DNA from: Flavobacterium lacisediminis
Lineage (GTDB): Bacteria > Bacteroidota > Bacteroidia > Flavobacteriales > Flavobacteriaceae
Length of the DNA stretch: 64,000 nt
Direction of reading: 5' to 3'
NCBI RefSeq assembly: GCF_025909975.1
Contig: NZ_JAPCIO010000001.1
Span: 372,001-436,000 of the forward strand
Numbering within the stretch: position 1 is the first letter of the stretch; every line of letters starts with the position of its first letter. Both the position numbers and the translations under genes were made by a program. Positions 26,543-35,517 of the stretch are shown here, piece by piece. Below the pieces are notes generated by a model. The model did not search any database and had not been told where the DNA came from. It worked only from the letters and a program-made list of their open reading frames with translations.

Positions 26543-26770
26543 ATGAAACTATACACTAAAATATTGCTGTTTTTGTTGTTCTTGAGTTTAATATGGCTTT
26601 ATACTGTTATCGATTTAACGTACAATACACTCTTTTTAGAGAGTAGTACATTGCTTTCCAAATGCATAGGGTATCATGCACAATTTGAATTGATTTACAT
26701 TTTAGGGGTTTTTCTTTTTGTTTCTTATTTGGTTTTAATCCTTTTTATAAAAAACAAAAAGCTGTATTAA
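26543..26770 (+). CDS. Small two-helix membrane protein downstream of the two-component system
   Basis: This 75-residue protein has two hydrophobic helices at about residues 5-25 and 48-69, joined by a loop with one Cys, and a short basic tail (KNKKLY). There is no recognised domain. It has its own promoter carrying the second copy of the 19-bp motif, so it is probably co-regulated with the peptide/kinase operon. It overlaps the converging AlbA_2 gene by 4 nt. An output, transport or feedback role is possible, but none is shown by sequence. Confidence 0.72.
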   Translation: MKLYTKILLFLLFLSLIWLYTVIDLTYNTLFLESSTLLSKCIGYHAQFELIYILGVFLFVSYLVLILFIKNKKLY

Positions 26771-27906
26771 TCGTATTTCATTTTTCTTAAAATTCGCATT
26801 ACTTCTTTAAATGAGATATAAATCATAGGATTTTCTAGTGATTTCAAAAAAGGTTTAGCATCAATTAGTTTTTGTTTCGCTTCATCAAATCCATTCAAGT
26901 AACAAATCATTAGAATGTGAGGTAAATTCTCCAAATCTCTTTTTTCTGATTCTTGTAAAGGCAATCCTTTTTGAAGTTTTCCTAATAAGGTCAAATTTGA
27001 ATTATAAATATGATGCAACATTTTTCGGTTGTATTGAGGTGGCTCAAATAACATTTCCGAATTCATTTTGTAATAGCCATTATCAAAAAAAGTTAATGTT
27101 ACTTTTTCAAACGGATAATAACTGGTTTTATCATTTAACCCTAAAGAAACGTATTCGGTAATAGAAAACGTACTATCATCATATTCAATGTTAACTTCAT
27201 CTAATGCTGAATAAAATAATTTTACTTGTTCATTAATCAACTCAATATCTACTCTCGAGTAATATACTTTATCTCGAATCTTCTTCTTATTTCCGGCCCA
27301 GCAAACCACAAACAATTCTTTAAAAACAAGATAGTTAGAAGGAATGTCTTTATGGCGATTGTTGATGAAATCCAAAACACTTTCTAACGTATGCGCAATG
27401 CTATTACGTGAGCTATTTTCTATGCTAATAACTGTTTCAACATTCTGTTTCGAATATGGAATTTTCTCTTTCGTAGGCGAAGTATTACTCCCTTTTCTAA
27501 CAAAAGTACTATTGGCTTCAATGGTGTGAATTCCTTTTTTAAAATAAGAAGTTTTAGATTTAGGTTTTATCGTAACCAATCCTACCACTTTATCTTTTGG
27601 AAGATTAGGAAAAGGCACATTTTCGTACTGAATTTTAGGCGGATTCTCCAAAAAAGCATTCACCAAATTCTGAATTCGGCTATCATCAAAAAAGTCATCA
27701 CCAACGATTTCATTCGATTCATCTTCCACACCCACCACTATGTATGAGTTGTTGCTCGGATTAGAATTCGAAAGCGCACAAATGTGTTTTAAAAATTTCG
27801 CTTTTCCTTCTTTAGTGTGCAAATTCAACTGACGCTTCTTATCATAAAAACTGTTCTCATCGTGATGAGATAGAATGTTTTTGATAAGTAAGCGTTTGTT
27901 TATCAT
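26767..27906 (-). CDS. AlbA_2 (Schlafen-type) domain protein
   Basis: This 379-residue protein has an N-terminal AlbA_2 domain at about residues 15-140 (KFLKHICALSNSNPSNNSYIVVGVEDE, IEANSTFVRKGSNTSP). The domain occurs in putative nucleic-acid-binding or regulatory proteins. The C-terminal 230 residues are of unknown fold, with no visible catalytic motif. It converges on the small membrane protein and is followed by no partner that would suggest a defence system. The aldo/keto reductase gene lies 19 nt upstream on the same strand. Confidence 0.82.
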   Translation of the reverse strand: MINKRLLIKNILSHHDENSFYDKKRQLNLHTKEGKAKFLKHICALSNSNPSNNSYIVVGVEDESNEIVGDDFFDDSRIQNLVNAFLENPPKIQYENVPFPNLPKDKVVGLVTIKPKSKTSYFKKGIHTIEANSTFVRKGSNTSPTKEKIPYSKQNVETVISIENSSRNSIAHTLESVLDFINNRHKDIPSNYLVFKELFVVCWAGNKKKIRDKVYYSRVDIELINEQVKLFYSALDEVNIEYDDSTFSITEYVSLGLNDKTSYYPFEKVTLTFFDNGYYKMNSEMLFEPPQYNRKMLHHIYNSNLTLLGKLQKGLPLQESEKRDLENLPHILMICYLNGFDEAKQKLIDAKPFLKSLENPMIYISFKEVMRILRKMKYD

Positions 27907-27925
27907 TTTTTAGTAGTTACTTTTT

Positions 27926-28789
27926 TTAAGGAACCTTATTTCCCATGCTTGTTGTCCAAATTTCAAACCAATCTTGTTTGTCTAATTCTAAACTATGAGC
28001 TTTTGATAATTGCTGAATTCGCGCCACATTTACTGTACCCGCCACAGGTGAAACATTTGCCGGATGTTGTAAAATCCAAGCTAATAAAATAATATCAGAA
28101 CCTACATGGTATTTATCTACAAGAGTGGCAAGAAGTTGTCTCAATCTAAAAGTTTGCTCCGTATTTTCTCTAAAAACAGTTCCTAAAGGATTCCACGCCA
28201 TTGGCTGAATATTGTGAATCTGCATATAATCAAAACTTCCGTCTAACATAGCTTCATGATGTGTTGCTGAAAACTGAACCTGATTATACGAAATTTCAGT
28301 TTTTTGACGCAAAAGTTCCGTTTGAAAAGGTGTAAAATTAGAAACACCAAACGATTTAATTTTTCCTTCCGATTTTAATTTTTCAACCGCTTCGGCAACT
28401 TCATCAGCTTGCATTAATGGACTTGGTCGGTGTAAAAGCAAAGCATCTAAATAATCTGTTTGTAGATTTTTCAATGAATTTTCTACCGACCAAATGATAT
28501 ATGCTGCAGAATAATCGTAATGTTTGATTTTATTTTCTCTTCCTTTTGTGTGTTGAATACCGCATTTGGTAATCAATTGTAGTTTATCTCTTGAAATTTT
28601 ACTTTCGCTAAATGCTTTTCCAAACTGTGATTCGGTTGTATAATCTCCATAAATATCGGCATGATCAAAAGTGGTGATTTTATTTTCGATACAAAGATTA
28701 ATCAAATGTGCCATTTCTGTTGTACTTAGGTTTTTGTCCCAAATACCCCAATTCATTGTTCCTGCGATTATTCTTGACAAAGTTTTCAT
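27926..28789 (-). CDS. Aldo/keto reductase
   Basis: This 287-residue NADPH-dependent oxidoreductase of the AKR superfamily has the catalytic Asp/Tyr region in TTFDHADIYGDYTTE, Lys in LITKCGI and the substrate/NADP segment SFGVSNFTPFQTELL. It resembles the YdhF-like group. It would reduce small aldehydes or ketones in the cytoplasm. It heads a two-gene unit with the AlbA_2 protein. Confidence 0.92.
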   Translation of the reverse strand: MKTLSRIIAGTMNWGIWDKNLSTTEMAHLINLCIENKITTFDHADIYGDYTTESQFGKAFSESKISRDKLQLITKCGIQHTKGRENKIKHYDYSAAYIIWSVENSLKNLQTDYLDALLLHRPSPLMQADEVAEAVEKLKSEGKIKSFGVSNFTPFQTELLRQKTEISYNQVQFSATHHEAMLDGSFDYMQIHNIQPMAWNPLGTVFRENTEQTFRLRQLLATLVDKYHVGSDIILLAWILQHPANVSPVAGTVNVARIQQLSKAHSLELDKQDWFEIWTTSMGNKVP

Positions 28790-28904
28790 AAAGTTTGTGT
28801 TTTGGTGTTAAATTTTATAATAAATAATTGATATAGCGTTGTTTATATATAATTGTATGATGTCAAAATGACATTATGAATATACTAATTTAAACATTTG
28901 TCTC

Positions 28905-29713
28905 ATGAAAAATTTAAAAAAAATTTTATTAAGTTGTTTTTCAATTCTTGTTCTGAGCGTTTTTGTTTTAAGTTGTTCTGATTCGGATGACAATTCTCCA
29001 GGAACTTCAAGAATTAAAGTAGGTATAACCGATAATCCGGGAGATTATGACGAAGTTAATGTTGAAATACTTGATGTGAAAATAAAAAATTCTAATGGAA
29101 CAGATGAAAATGGATGGGTAAGTATAGGAATTGCTAATCCAGGAATTTACAATCTACTCGATTTAACAGGGGGAGTTACAGCTTCTTTGTCGGATAGTCA
29201 AATTCCTTCAGGGTTTTTAGGTCAAATTAGATTGATTTTAGGGGATAATAATACGGTGGTAAAAGATGGAATAACTTACCCATTGAACACACCAAGCTCA
29301 CAACAATCAGGTTTAAAATTGCAAGTAAATCAAACACTTGAACCAAATTTCACGTATGATTTTTTGATAGATTTCGATGTAAATCGATCTATAGTGGTAC
29401 AAGCTGGTGGTTCGGGTATTTTTAATTTAAGTCCCGTTTTAAGAGTTAGCTCAGTAGCAAATTCGGGTTCTATTTCAGGAACTGTTGTTTCAGGGTTTAT
29501 CAGGTATCTGCTTCAGTTATGGTAGGCAGTGTTGAGGTTACTGCTCTTACAGATTCGGAAGGGGTATTTTATCTTCACGGAATACCAGCAGGAACTTATA
29601 CACTTACATTAACACCAGATCCAGCATCTACTTTCACACCTTTAATTATTGAAAATGTGGTGGTTGTGAATGGAGTAAATACCGATACCGGAACCAGTAC
29701 AATTTCTGATTAA
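28905..29713 (+). pseudogene. DUF4382 lipoprotein with a frameshift
   Basis: Frame 1 (28905-29525) encodes a lipoprotein signal (SVFVLSC) and a DUF4382 domain (GITDNPGDYDEVNVEILDVK), then breaks near 29490-29500. The continuation lies in another frame (29519-29713): a CarboxypepD-like end, TDSEGVFYLHGIPAGTYTLT. Adding one G to the GGG at about 29498-29500 would restore one open frame through VSGVYQVSASVMVGS. The likely intact product is a surface lipoprotein of about 269 residues. The break may be a true mutation or a sequencing/assembly error in this G run. The gene has its own terminator. Confidence 0.82.
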
Positions 29714-29751
29714 ATAGAAGTAATTAAGTTAAAGTATCATAAAATTCTCAA

Positions 29752-29788
29752 AAAGGCAGCTATTTCAGGTAGTTGCCTTTGTTTTTTT
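29752..29788 (+). terminator. Terminator after the DUF4382 gene
   Basis: AAAGGCAGCTA (29752-29762) pairs with TAGTTGCCTTT (29770-29780) with one G-T pair, followed by a T run. Confidence 0.85.
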
Positions 29789-29880
29789 AACCAATTATTA
29801 ACAACAAACCACTAAATTTTTTTTCAATTTTGAAATGTTAAAATTTTGAACTTAATTGTACCTCGAAAAAAACACAAGAT

Positions 29881-30885
29881 ATGGAAGAAAATGCTGCTGC
29901 ATTAGACATAAGAGCAATCAACGAAAAGATAGAAAGAGAAAGTGCTTTTATCGATTTGCTTACAATGGAAATGAACAAAGTTATTGTAGGTCAAAAACAA
30001 ATGGTAGAACGATTGTTAATTGGACTTTTAGGACAAGGACACATTCTATTAGAAGGAGTTCCCGGATTAGCAAAAACTTTAGCAATTAATACGCTTTCTC
30101 AAGCCGTTCACGGTTCGTTCAGTCGTATTCAGTTTACACCAGATTTATTGCCTGCAGACGTTGTAGGAACCATGATTTATAATATCAAACAAAACGACTT
30201 TACCATTCGTAAAGGACCAATTTTTGCTAACTTCGTTTTAGCCGATGAGATTAATCGTGCTCCTGCAAAAGTGCAATCGGCTTTGTTAGAAGCGATGCAA
30301 GAAAAGCAAGTTACTATTGGTGATGAAACGTTTAAGTTAGACAAACCGTTCTTAGTAATGGCAACGCAAAATCCGGTTGACCAAGAAGGAACCTATCCTT
30401 TACCAGAAGCACAAGTTGACCGTTTTATGTTGAAAGTCGTTATCGATTATCCAAAAATGGAAGACGAGCGTTTGGTAATTCGTCAAAACTTAAAAGGCGC
30501 TTTTGAAAAAGTAAACCAAGTGGTTTCTATTGAACAAATTTTAAGAGCTCAAGAAGCTGTTCGTGAAGTATATATGGACGAGAAAATCGAGAAATACATC
30601 TTAGATTTAATTTTTGCAACGCGTTATCCAGAAAAATATAAATTAGAAAGTCTAAAACCATTAATCAGTTTTGGAGCTTCGCCACGTGGAAGTATCAACT
30701 TAGCAACTGCTGCTAAATGTTACGCTTTCATCAAACGTAGAGGTTATGTAATTCCAGAAGACGTTCGTGCCGTTGTGTACGATGTATTACGTCACAGAAT
30801 CGGAATCACATACGAAGCTGAAGCTGAAAATGTAACTACAGAAGACATTATTAGCAGAATTGTTAACGAAGTTGAAGTGCCTTAA
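29881..30885 (+). CDS. MoxR-family AAA+ ATPase (bat operon)
   Basis: This 334-residue AAA+ protein has Walker A GVPGLAKT at about residues 60-67, Walker B FVLADEINRAP, sensor 1 MATQNPVDQEGTYPLPEAQ, and the C-terminal lid with FGASPRGSINL. MoxR ATPases act as chaperones for VWA-domain partners. It is the first gene of the DUF58/Bat cluster, in the usual order for Bacteroidota. A heptad-repeat element lies directly after its stop, inside the operon. Confidence 0.95.
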   Translation: MEENAAALDIRAINEKIERESAFIDLLTMEMNKVIVGQKQMVERLLIGLLGQGHILLEGVPGLAKTLAINTLSQAVHGSFSRIQFTPDLLPADVVGTMIYNIKQNDFTIRKGPIFANFVLADEINRAPAKVQSALLEAMQEKQVTIGDETFKLDKPFLVMATQNPVDQEGTYPLPEAQVDRFMLKVVIDYPKMEDERLVIRQNLKGAFEKVNQVVSIEQILRAQEAVREVYMDEKIEKYILDLIFATRYPEKYKLESLKPLISFGASPRGSINLATAAKCYAFIKRRGYVIPEDVRAVVYDVLRHRIGITYEAEAENVTTEDIISRIVNEVEVP

Positions 30886-30892
30886 TTTAGTT

Positions 30893-30962
30893 ATCAGTGT
30901 TCAGTCTCAGTTTTCAGATAATACTGTTTTTAAACTGCGACTGTCAACTGCGACTGCCAACT
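30893..30962. repeat. Heptad-period intergenic repeat, CAGT type (copy 2), inside the bat operon
   Basis: The gap between moxR and the DUF58 gene is filled by 7-nt-period sequence. The 16-mer CAGTCTCAGTTTTCAG (30902-30917) recurs exactly at 52692-52707, and the right arm ACTGCGACTGTCAACTGCGA begins at 30934. The arms are partly complementary. Confidence 0.75.
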
Positions 30963-30969
30963 AATAGAA

Positions 30970-31836
30970 ATGGATACCAAAGAAATTCTAAAGAAAGTTC
31001 GAAAAATTGAAATCAAAACCCGAAGATTGAGTGATCACATCTTTTCGGGCGAATATCATACGTCTTTTAAAGGACGCGGTATGACTTTTTCAGAAGTACG
31101 CCAATACCAATACGGTGATGACGTAAGAGCTATCGATTGGAATGTAACCGCGCGCTATAACGAACCTTTCGTAAAGGTATTTGAAGAAGAACGCGAATTA
31201 ACCATGATGTTAATGGTTGATATTTCAGGTTCGGAGAGTTTTGGTACAAAAAATCAGTTAAAACGAGATATGATTACCGAAATCGCAGCGACATTAGCGT
31301 TTTCGGCTACTCAAAATAATGATAAAATTGGTTTACTTTTATTTTCGGACCAAATCGAATTGTTTATTCCGCCTAAAAAAGGAAAATCGCATGTTTTACG
31401 AATCATTCGCGAGTTAATCGAATTCGAATCGAAAAGCAAAAAAACCGATTTATCGCAAGCGTTGAAATATTTATCAAGCGTTTTGAAAAAGAAAGCGATT
31501 GTGTTTTTAATTTCCGATTTCATGGTGCAAGATTACGAACACACGTTGAAAATTGCTTCAAAACGTCATGATGTAACTGGAATTCGAGTTTTTGACCAAA
31601 GAGAAGAAAGTATTCCAAACATTGGAATTGTAAATATGATTGATGCTGAAACAGGAGAAACACTTTTGGTAGATACAACATCAAATAAAGTTCGAATGGA
31701 TTACGAAAAATACTATCGTGAAAACGTAAATTATTTCAAAGATATTTTTTCAAAATGTGGAGCAGGAACAATTAGTTCAAGAGTGGATGAAAGCTATGTA
31801 ACCAAATTATTAGGTTATTTTAAAGCGCGTAATTAA
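30970..31836 (+). CDS. DUF58 domain protein (bat operon)
   Basis: This 288-residue protein has the DUF58 hallmark FSEVRQYQYGDDVRAIDWNVTA and a VWA-like metal site (MLMVDISGSESFG, a DxSxS motif). These proteins are partners of MoxR ATPases in the Bat envelope-stress cluster. There is no membrane segment. It ends 5 nt before the next gene. Confidence 0.95.
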   Translation: MDTKEILKKVRKIEIKTRRLSDHIFSGEYHTSFKGRGMTFSEVRQYQYGDDVRAIDWNVTARYNEPFVKVFEEERELTMMLMVDISGSESFGTKNQLKRDMITEIAATLAFSATQNNDKIGLLLFSDQIELFIPPKKGKSHVLRIIRELIEFESKSKKTDLSQALKYLSSVLKKKAIVFLISDFMVQDYEHTLKIASKRHDVTGIRVFDQREESIPNIGIVNMIDAETGETLLVDTTSNKVRMDYEKYYRENVNYFKDIFSKCGAGTISSRVDESYVTKLLGYFKARN

Positions 31837-31841
31837 GAAAA

Positions 31842-33458
31842 ATGAAAAAGAAACTTTACTTATATATTGCTTTATTGTTCGGATTTTTGGGTTTTGCTCA
31901 ACAAATCTCGTCTTCTATTGATTCTACCCAAATTAAAATTGGATCGCAATTCAATTTAACCATCAAAGCAAAAGTAAACGAAAAAGATAAAGTGGTTTTT
32001 CCTGCTGGAAAGTTTTTTGGTGCTTTAGAAATATTAGAATCCTATCCAATTGACACCATAAAAAACGACAATGAATACGAATTAATCAAAAAATACGGGT
32101 TAACCCAATTTGATTCGGGACGCTATGTGATTCCGAAATTATTGGTAAAAATCAATCAAAAAGAATTTCGTACTGATTCGCTTTCGATTTTGGTAAACGA
32201 TGTAAAAGTTGATACTACCAAACAACAAATGTACGACATCAAAGATATCATCGCTACCGAAGAAAAATCGATGAGCGAATGGTGGAAATTACTGATTTTA
32301 TTGGTGTTGATTATCGCATCTGGATTTGCTTCGTACTTAATCATCAAAAGATTCCAAAAAGACAAAGAACAAAAAGAAGAATTTTTCGCTTCGCCAATTG
32401 AAAAAGCGATTGCGTATCTTCAAAACTTAGATAAAAAACAATTAGTACAACGCGGTGATGTCAAAGAATACTATTCTGAAATGACTGATATTACCAGAAC
32501 GTACATCGAGGAATCGGTTCATATTCCAGCAATGGAAAGTACTTCGAGTGAATTAATAGAATCCCTAAAAAAAGCGATTAAAGACAAGAAAATGTTTGTA
32601 AATCGTGAAGATTTAGAAAAATTCAGTCGCGTTTTAGAAAATTCGGATTTAGTAAAATTCGCTAAATCGCAACCTATGTTGTTTGAAATTGAAACCGATA
32701 AAAAAATCATCGATAAGTTTTTGTTAATAATCGATAAGGCTTTACCAAGAACCGAAGACCAAGCTGCAATCCTTTTTGCAGAAGAAGTTCGCAAGAAAGA
32801 AATGCAAAAACAAAAGTTCAAACGTTTAGTGATGTCTATCGGAATTTCGATGTTTTTATTTGTGGCTTCAGTTGTAATTTTCGGTTACACAGTTGGATTC
32901 GATTTCATCAAAGACAATTACATTGGACATTCTACCGAAGAATTGTTAGAGAAAGAATGGATAACGTCAGAATATGGAGAACCTGCAATTATTATTTCAA
33001 CTCCAAGAGTTTTAAAACGTAAAAACGATGAGAAAATTCAGAATAACCTTCCTGAAAATGTAAAATCGAATAGTCGATTTATGTATGGAAGTATTATTGA
33101 TAATTTTTCTATTGTTTTAATCACAACCGCTTTTAAAGACACTACAAAACTAGATTTAGATGTAGCTCTTGAAACGGATTTAAAAGAATTAGAAAAATTT
33201 GGAGCTAAAAATATTATTGTAAAAACAGGCGAATTCGAAAATGTAAAAGGACTTTCGGGTAAAAAAGCCTACGGAACATTTACTGCTTTTGATCCTGTGA
33301 GAGAAGAAGATGTGAAAATGGAATATGAAATTATGGTTTTAGCTCAACCAGGTGGCGCTCAGGAATTCTTCTTAATTTATAAAGAAGAAGACGAACATGC
33401 GAAACAAATTATAGAGAAAATTCAGAATTCAATCGAACTAAGAAAAGCAGCAAAATAA
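31842..33458 (+). CDS. BatD-like membrane protein (extra bat-operon member)
   Basis: This 538-residue protein has a signal peptide (LFGFLGFAQ) and an N-terminal beta-domain with BatD-like features (STQIKIGSQFNLTIKAKVNE). A membrane helix lies at about 147-166 and a second at about 328-350, separated by a soluble BatD/DUF4381-like helical region (EYYSEMTDITRTYIEESV). A further soluble domain follows the second helix. Such proteins are common between DUF58 and BatA in Flavobacteria. The stop codon overlaps the next ATG by 1 nt (TAATG). Confidence 0.85.
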   Translation: MKKKLYLYIALLFGFLGFAQQISSSIDSTQIKIGSQFNLTIKAKVNEKDKVVFPAGKFFGALEILESYPIDTIKNDNEYELIKKYGLTQFDSGRYVIPKLLVKINQKEFRTDSLSILVNDVKVDTTKQQMYDIKDIIATEEKSMSEWWKLLILLVLIIASGFASYLIIKRFQKDKEQKEEFFASPIEKAIAYLQNLDKKQLVQRGDVKEYYSEMTDITRTYIEESVHIPAMESTSSELIESLKKAIKDKKMFVNREDLEKFSRVLENSDLVKFAKSQPMLFEIETDKKIIDKFLLIIDKALPRTEDQAAILFAEEVRKKEMQKQKFKRLVMSIGISMFLFVASVVIFGYTVGFDFIKDNYIGHSTEELLEKEWITSEYGEPAIIISTPRVLKRKNDEKIQNNLPENVKSNSRFMYGSIIDNFSIVLITTAFKDTTKLDLDVALETDLKELEKFGAKNIIVKTGEFENVKGLSGKKAYGTFTAFDPVREEDVKMEYEIMVLAQPGGAQEFFLIYKEEDEHAKQIIEKIQNSIELRKAAK

Positions 33459-34462
33459 TGGGGAAAGTAACCTTTTTAAATCCGGAATTTTTGTGGTTGT
33501 TTTTGGTTTTGCCGATTGCAATAGCTTGGTTGTTTTATAAAAGAAACCAACTTTCAGCAACGGTAAAAATGAGTTCGTTGGAACCATTCAAACAAAACAG
33601 AACTTTTTTAGCCAAAGCGAAACCGTTTTTATACGTGTTACGAATAATAGCATTAAGTTCAATAATCATAGCATTAGCAAGACCAAGAAGCGTTGATGTA
33701 ACTTCAAAATCGAAAACCACAAAAGGAATTGATATTGTAATGGCAATCGACGTTTCGAGTAGTATGTTGGCCAATGACTTAAAACCAAATCGTCTAGAAG
33801 CATTGAAAAAAGTAGCTTCAACGTTTGTGCAAGATAGAATTAACGATAGAATTGGTTTAGTTGTTTATGCGGGGGAAAGTTATACGAGAACTCCTGTAAC
33901 TTCAGATAAAACCATCATTTTACAATCGTTAAAAACCATCGAATACGATGATTCTATTATTGCAGATGGAACCGGAATTGGTGTTGGTTTAGCAACAGCT
34001 ATTAACCGAATAAAAGACAGCAAAGCGAAAAGTAGAATCATCATTTTATTGACAGATGGTGTGAATAATTCAGGAACAATCGACCCAAGAACTGCTTCTG
34101 AAATCGCAAAAGAATACGGTATAAAAGTATATACGATCGGAATTGGAACAAACGGACAAGCGATGTTTCCTGTGGCAAAAGACGCCAATGGAAAATTAGT
34201 TTTCAGAATGATGCCAGTAGAAATTGATGAAAAACTGATGAAAGAAATTGCAAAAGCAACCGATGCGAAATATTTTAGAGCAACATCGAATAAAAAATTA
34301 CAAGCCATATACGACGAAATTAATAAGTTAGAAACCACGGAAATTGACGAGAAGAAATTCTACAATTACGATGAAAAATACAAACCTTTTGTTTTAATTG
34401 CTTTTGTGTTGTTAGGTGTTGAGGTATTGTTGAGAAATTCAGTTTTTAGAGGAATCGTTTAG
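33458..34462 (+). CDS. batA: BatA (VWA-domain membrane protein)
   Basis: This 334-residue protein has two N-terminal membrane helices, a VWA domain with a complete MIDAS (DVSSS and later TDGVNNSG), and a C-terminal helix. It matches BatA of the Bacteroides aerotolerance operon, in which the VWA pair BatA/BatB faces the periplasm or membrane. The order batA-batB-batC-batD-batE here is canonical. Confidence 0.93.
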   Translation: MGKVTFLNPEFLWLFLVLPIAIAWLFYKRNQLSATVKMSSLEPFKQNRTFLAKAKPFLYVLRIIALSSIIIALARPRSVDVTSKSKTTKGIDIVMAIDVSSSMLANDLKPNRLEALKKVASTFVQDRINDRIGLVVYAGESYTRTPVTSDKTIILQSLKTIEYDDSIIADGTGIGVGLATAINRIKDSKAKSRIIILLTDGVNNSGTIDPRTASEIAKEYGIKVYTIGIGTNGQAMFPVAKDANGKLVFRMMPVEIDEKLMKEIAKATDAKYFRATSNKKLQAIYDEINKLETTEIDEKKFYNYDEKYKPFVLIAFVLLGVEVLLRNSVFRGIV

Positions 34463-34473
34463 AAAAAGAAAAA

Positions 34474-35517
34474 ATGTTTGAATTAGAAAGTCCAATATAT
34501 TTTTATTTGTTAGCGCTATTACCCATAATAGTGGCACTTTTTCTATTCAATTTGTTTTGGAAAAGAAAAAGACAAGCTGTTTTTGCCGATTTGGAATTAT
34601 TCAACCAATTAGTTCCAGAACAATCCAAATTCAAACCAATTTTAAAATTAGGTGTTTTGTTGTTGGCATTGGCTTGCATTATAATTGCTTTGGTAAACCC
34701 AAAAATGGGAACCAAAATGGAAACCGTAAAACGTCAAGGAATTGATATTGTGTTTGCGGTCGATATTTCAAAAAGTATGTTAGCCGAAGACGTAGCACCA
34801 AACCGATTAGAAAAAACCAAGCAAATCGTTTCGCAAATCATCAACCAATTAGGAAATGACCGTGTAGGAATTGTAGGTTATGCCGGAAGCGCTTATCCAG
34901 TTTTACCGATGACGACCGATTATAGCATTGCTAAAATGTACTTGCAAAGCATGAATACCAACATGGTTTCTTCTCAAGGAACAGCTTTTAACGATGCCAT
35001 TCAATTAGCAGTTGATTATTTTGATGTGAAAGATACTAGCAAGCTAATTATCCTGATTTCTGATGGTGAGGACCATGGTGAAGGCGCAGAAGATGCTATA
35101 GAAATGGCAAAAGAAAAAGGCGTTCGCATTTTGACTATTGGAGTGGGAACTGAAAAAGGAGGTCCAATTCCATTACGAGATGATAAAGGAAACATCGCTT
35201 CTTATAAAAAAGACCAAGAAGGACAAACGGTTACAACAAAATTATATCCTGAAGTTTTAAAAAATATTGCCGATAAAACCAAGTCAAAATATATTGTTGG
35301 TACATCAACAAAAGAAGTGGTTGAAGAACTTAAAAAATCATTAGATAAAATAGAAAAATCTGAATTTGAATCACAACAAATTGCCGATTTTGAATCGCAA
35401 TATCAATGGTTTTTAGCGTTAGGGTTTTTGTTATTATTAGTAGATATTTTCCTTTTGGAGAAAAAAACAGCATGGGTGCAAAAGTTGAACTTATTTAATG
35501 AAAAGAAACATGCGTAA
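34474..35517 (+). CDS. batB: BatB (VWA-domain membrane protein)
   Basis: This 347-residue protein is paralogous to BatA: N-terminal membrane helices, a VWA domain with MIDAS DISKS and SDGEDHG, and one C-terminal helix (WFLALGFLLLLVDIFLL). It follows batA by 11 nt and overlaps batC by 20 nt. It is presumed to form a complex with BatA; the molecular task of the Bat proteins is unknown. Confidence 0.93.
   Translation: MFELESPIYFYLLALLPIIVALFLFNLFWKRKRQAVFADLELFNQLVPEQSKFKPILKLGVLLLALACIIIALVNPKMGTKMETVKRQGIDIVFAVDISKSMLAEDVAPNRLEKTKQIVSQIINQLGNDRVGIVGYAGSAYPVLPMTTDYSIAKMYLQSMNTNMVSSQGTAFNDAIQLAVDYFDVKDTSKLIILISDGEDHGEGAEDAIEMAKEKGVRILTIGVGTEKGGPIPLRDDKGNIASYKKDQEGQTVTTKLYPEVLKNIADKTKSKYIVGTSTKEVVEELKKSLDKIEKSEFESQQIADFESQYQWFLALGFLLLLVDIFLLEKKTAWVQKLNLFNEKKHA

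Noticed and set aside
26767..27906. AlbA_2 protein next to a two-component system as a defence gene
   Set aside because: No nuclease, helicase or other defence partner lies beside it, and the neighbours are metabolic or regulatory. The domain alone is not evidence of defence.
29490..29525. Programmed frameshift in the DUF4382 gene
   Set aside because: There is no slippery heptamer or downstream pseudoknot that I can see, and GGG is too short for phase variation. A mutation or sequencing error is simpler.
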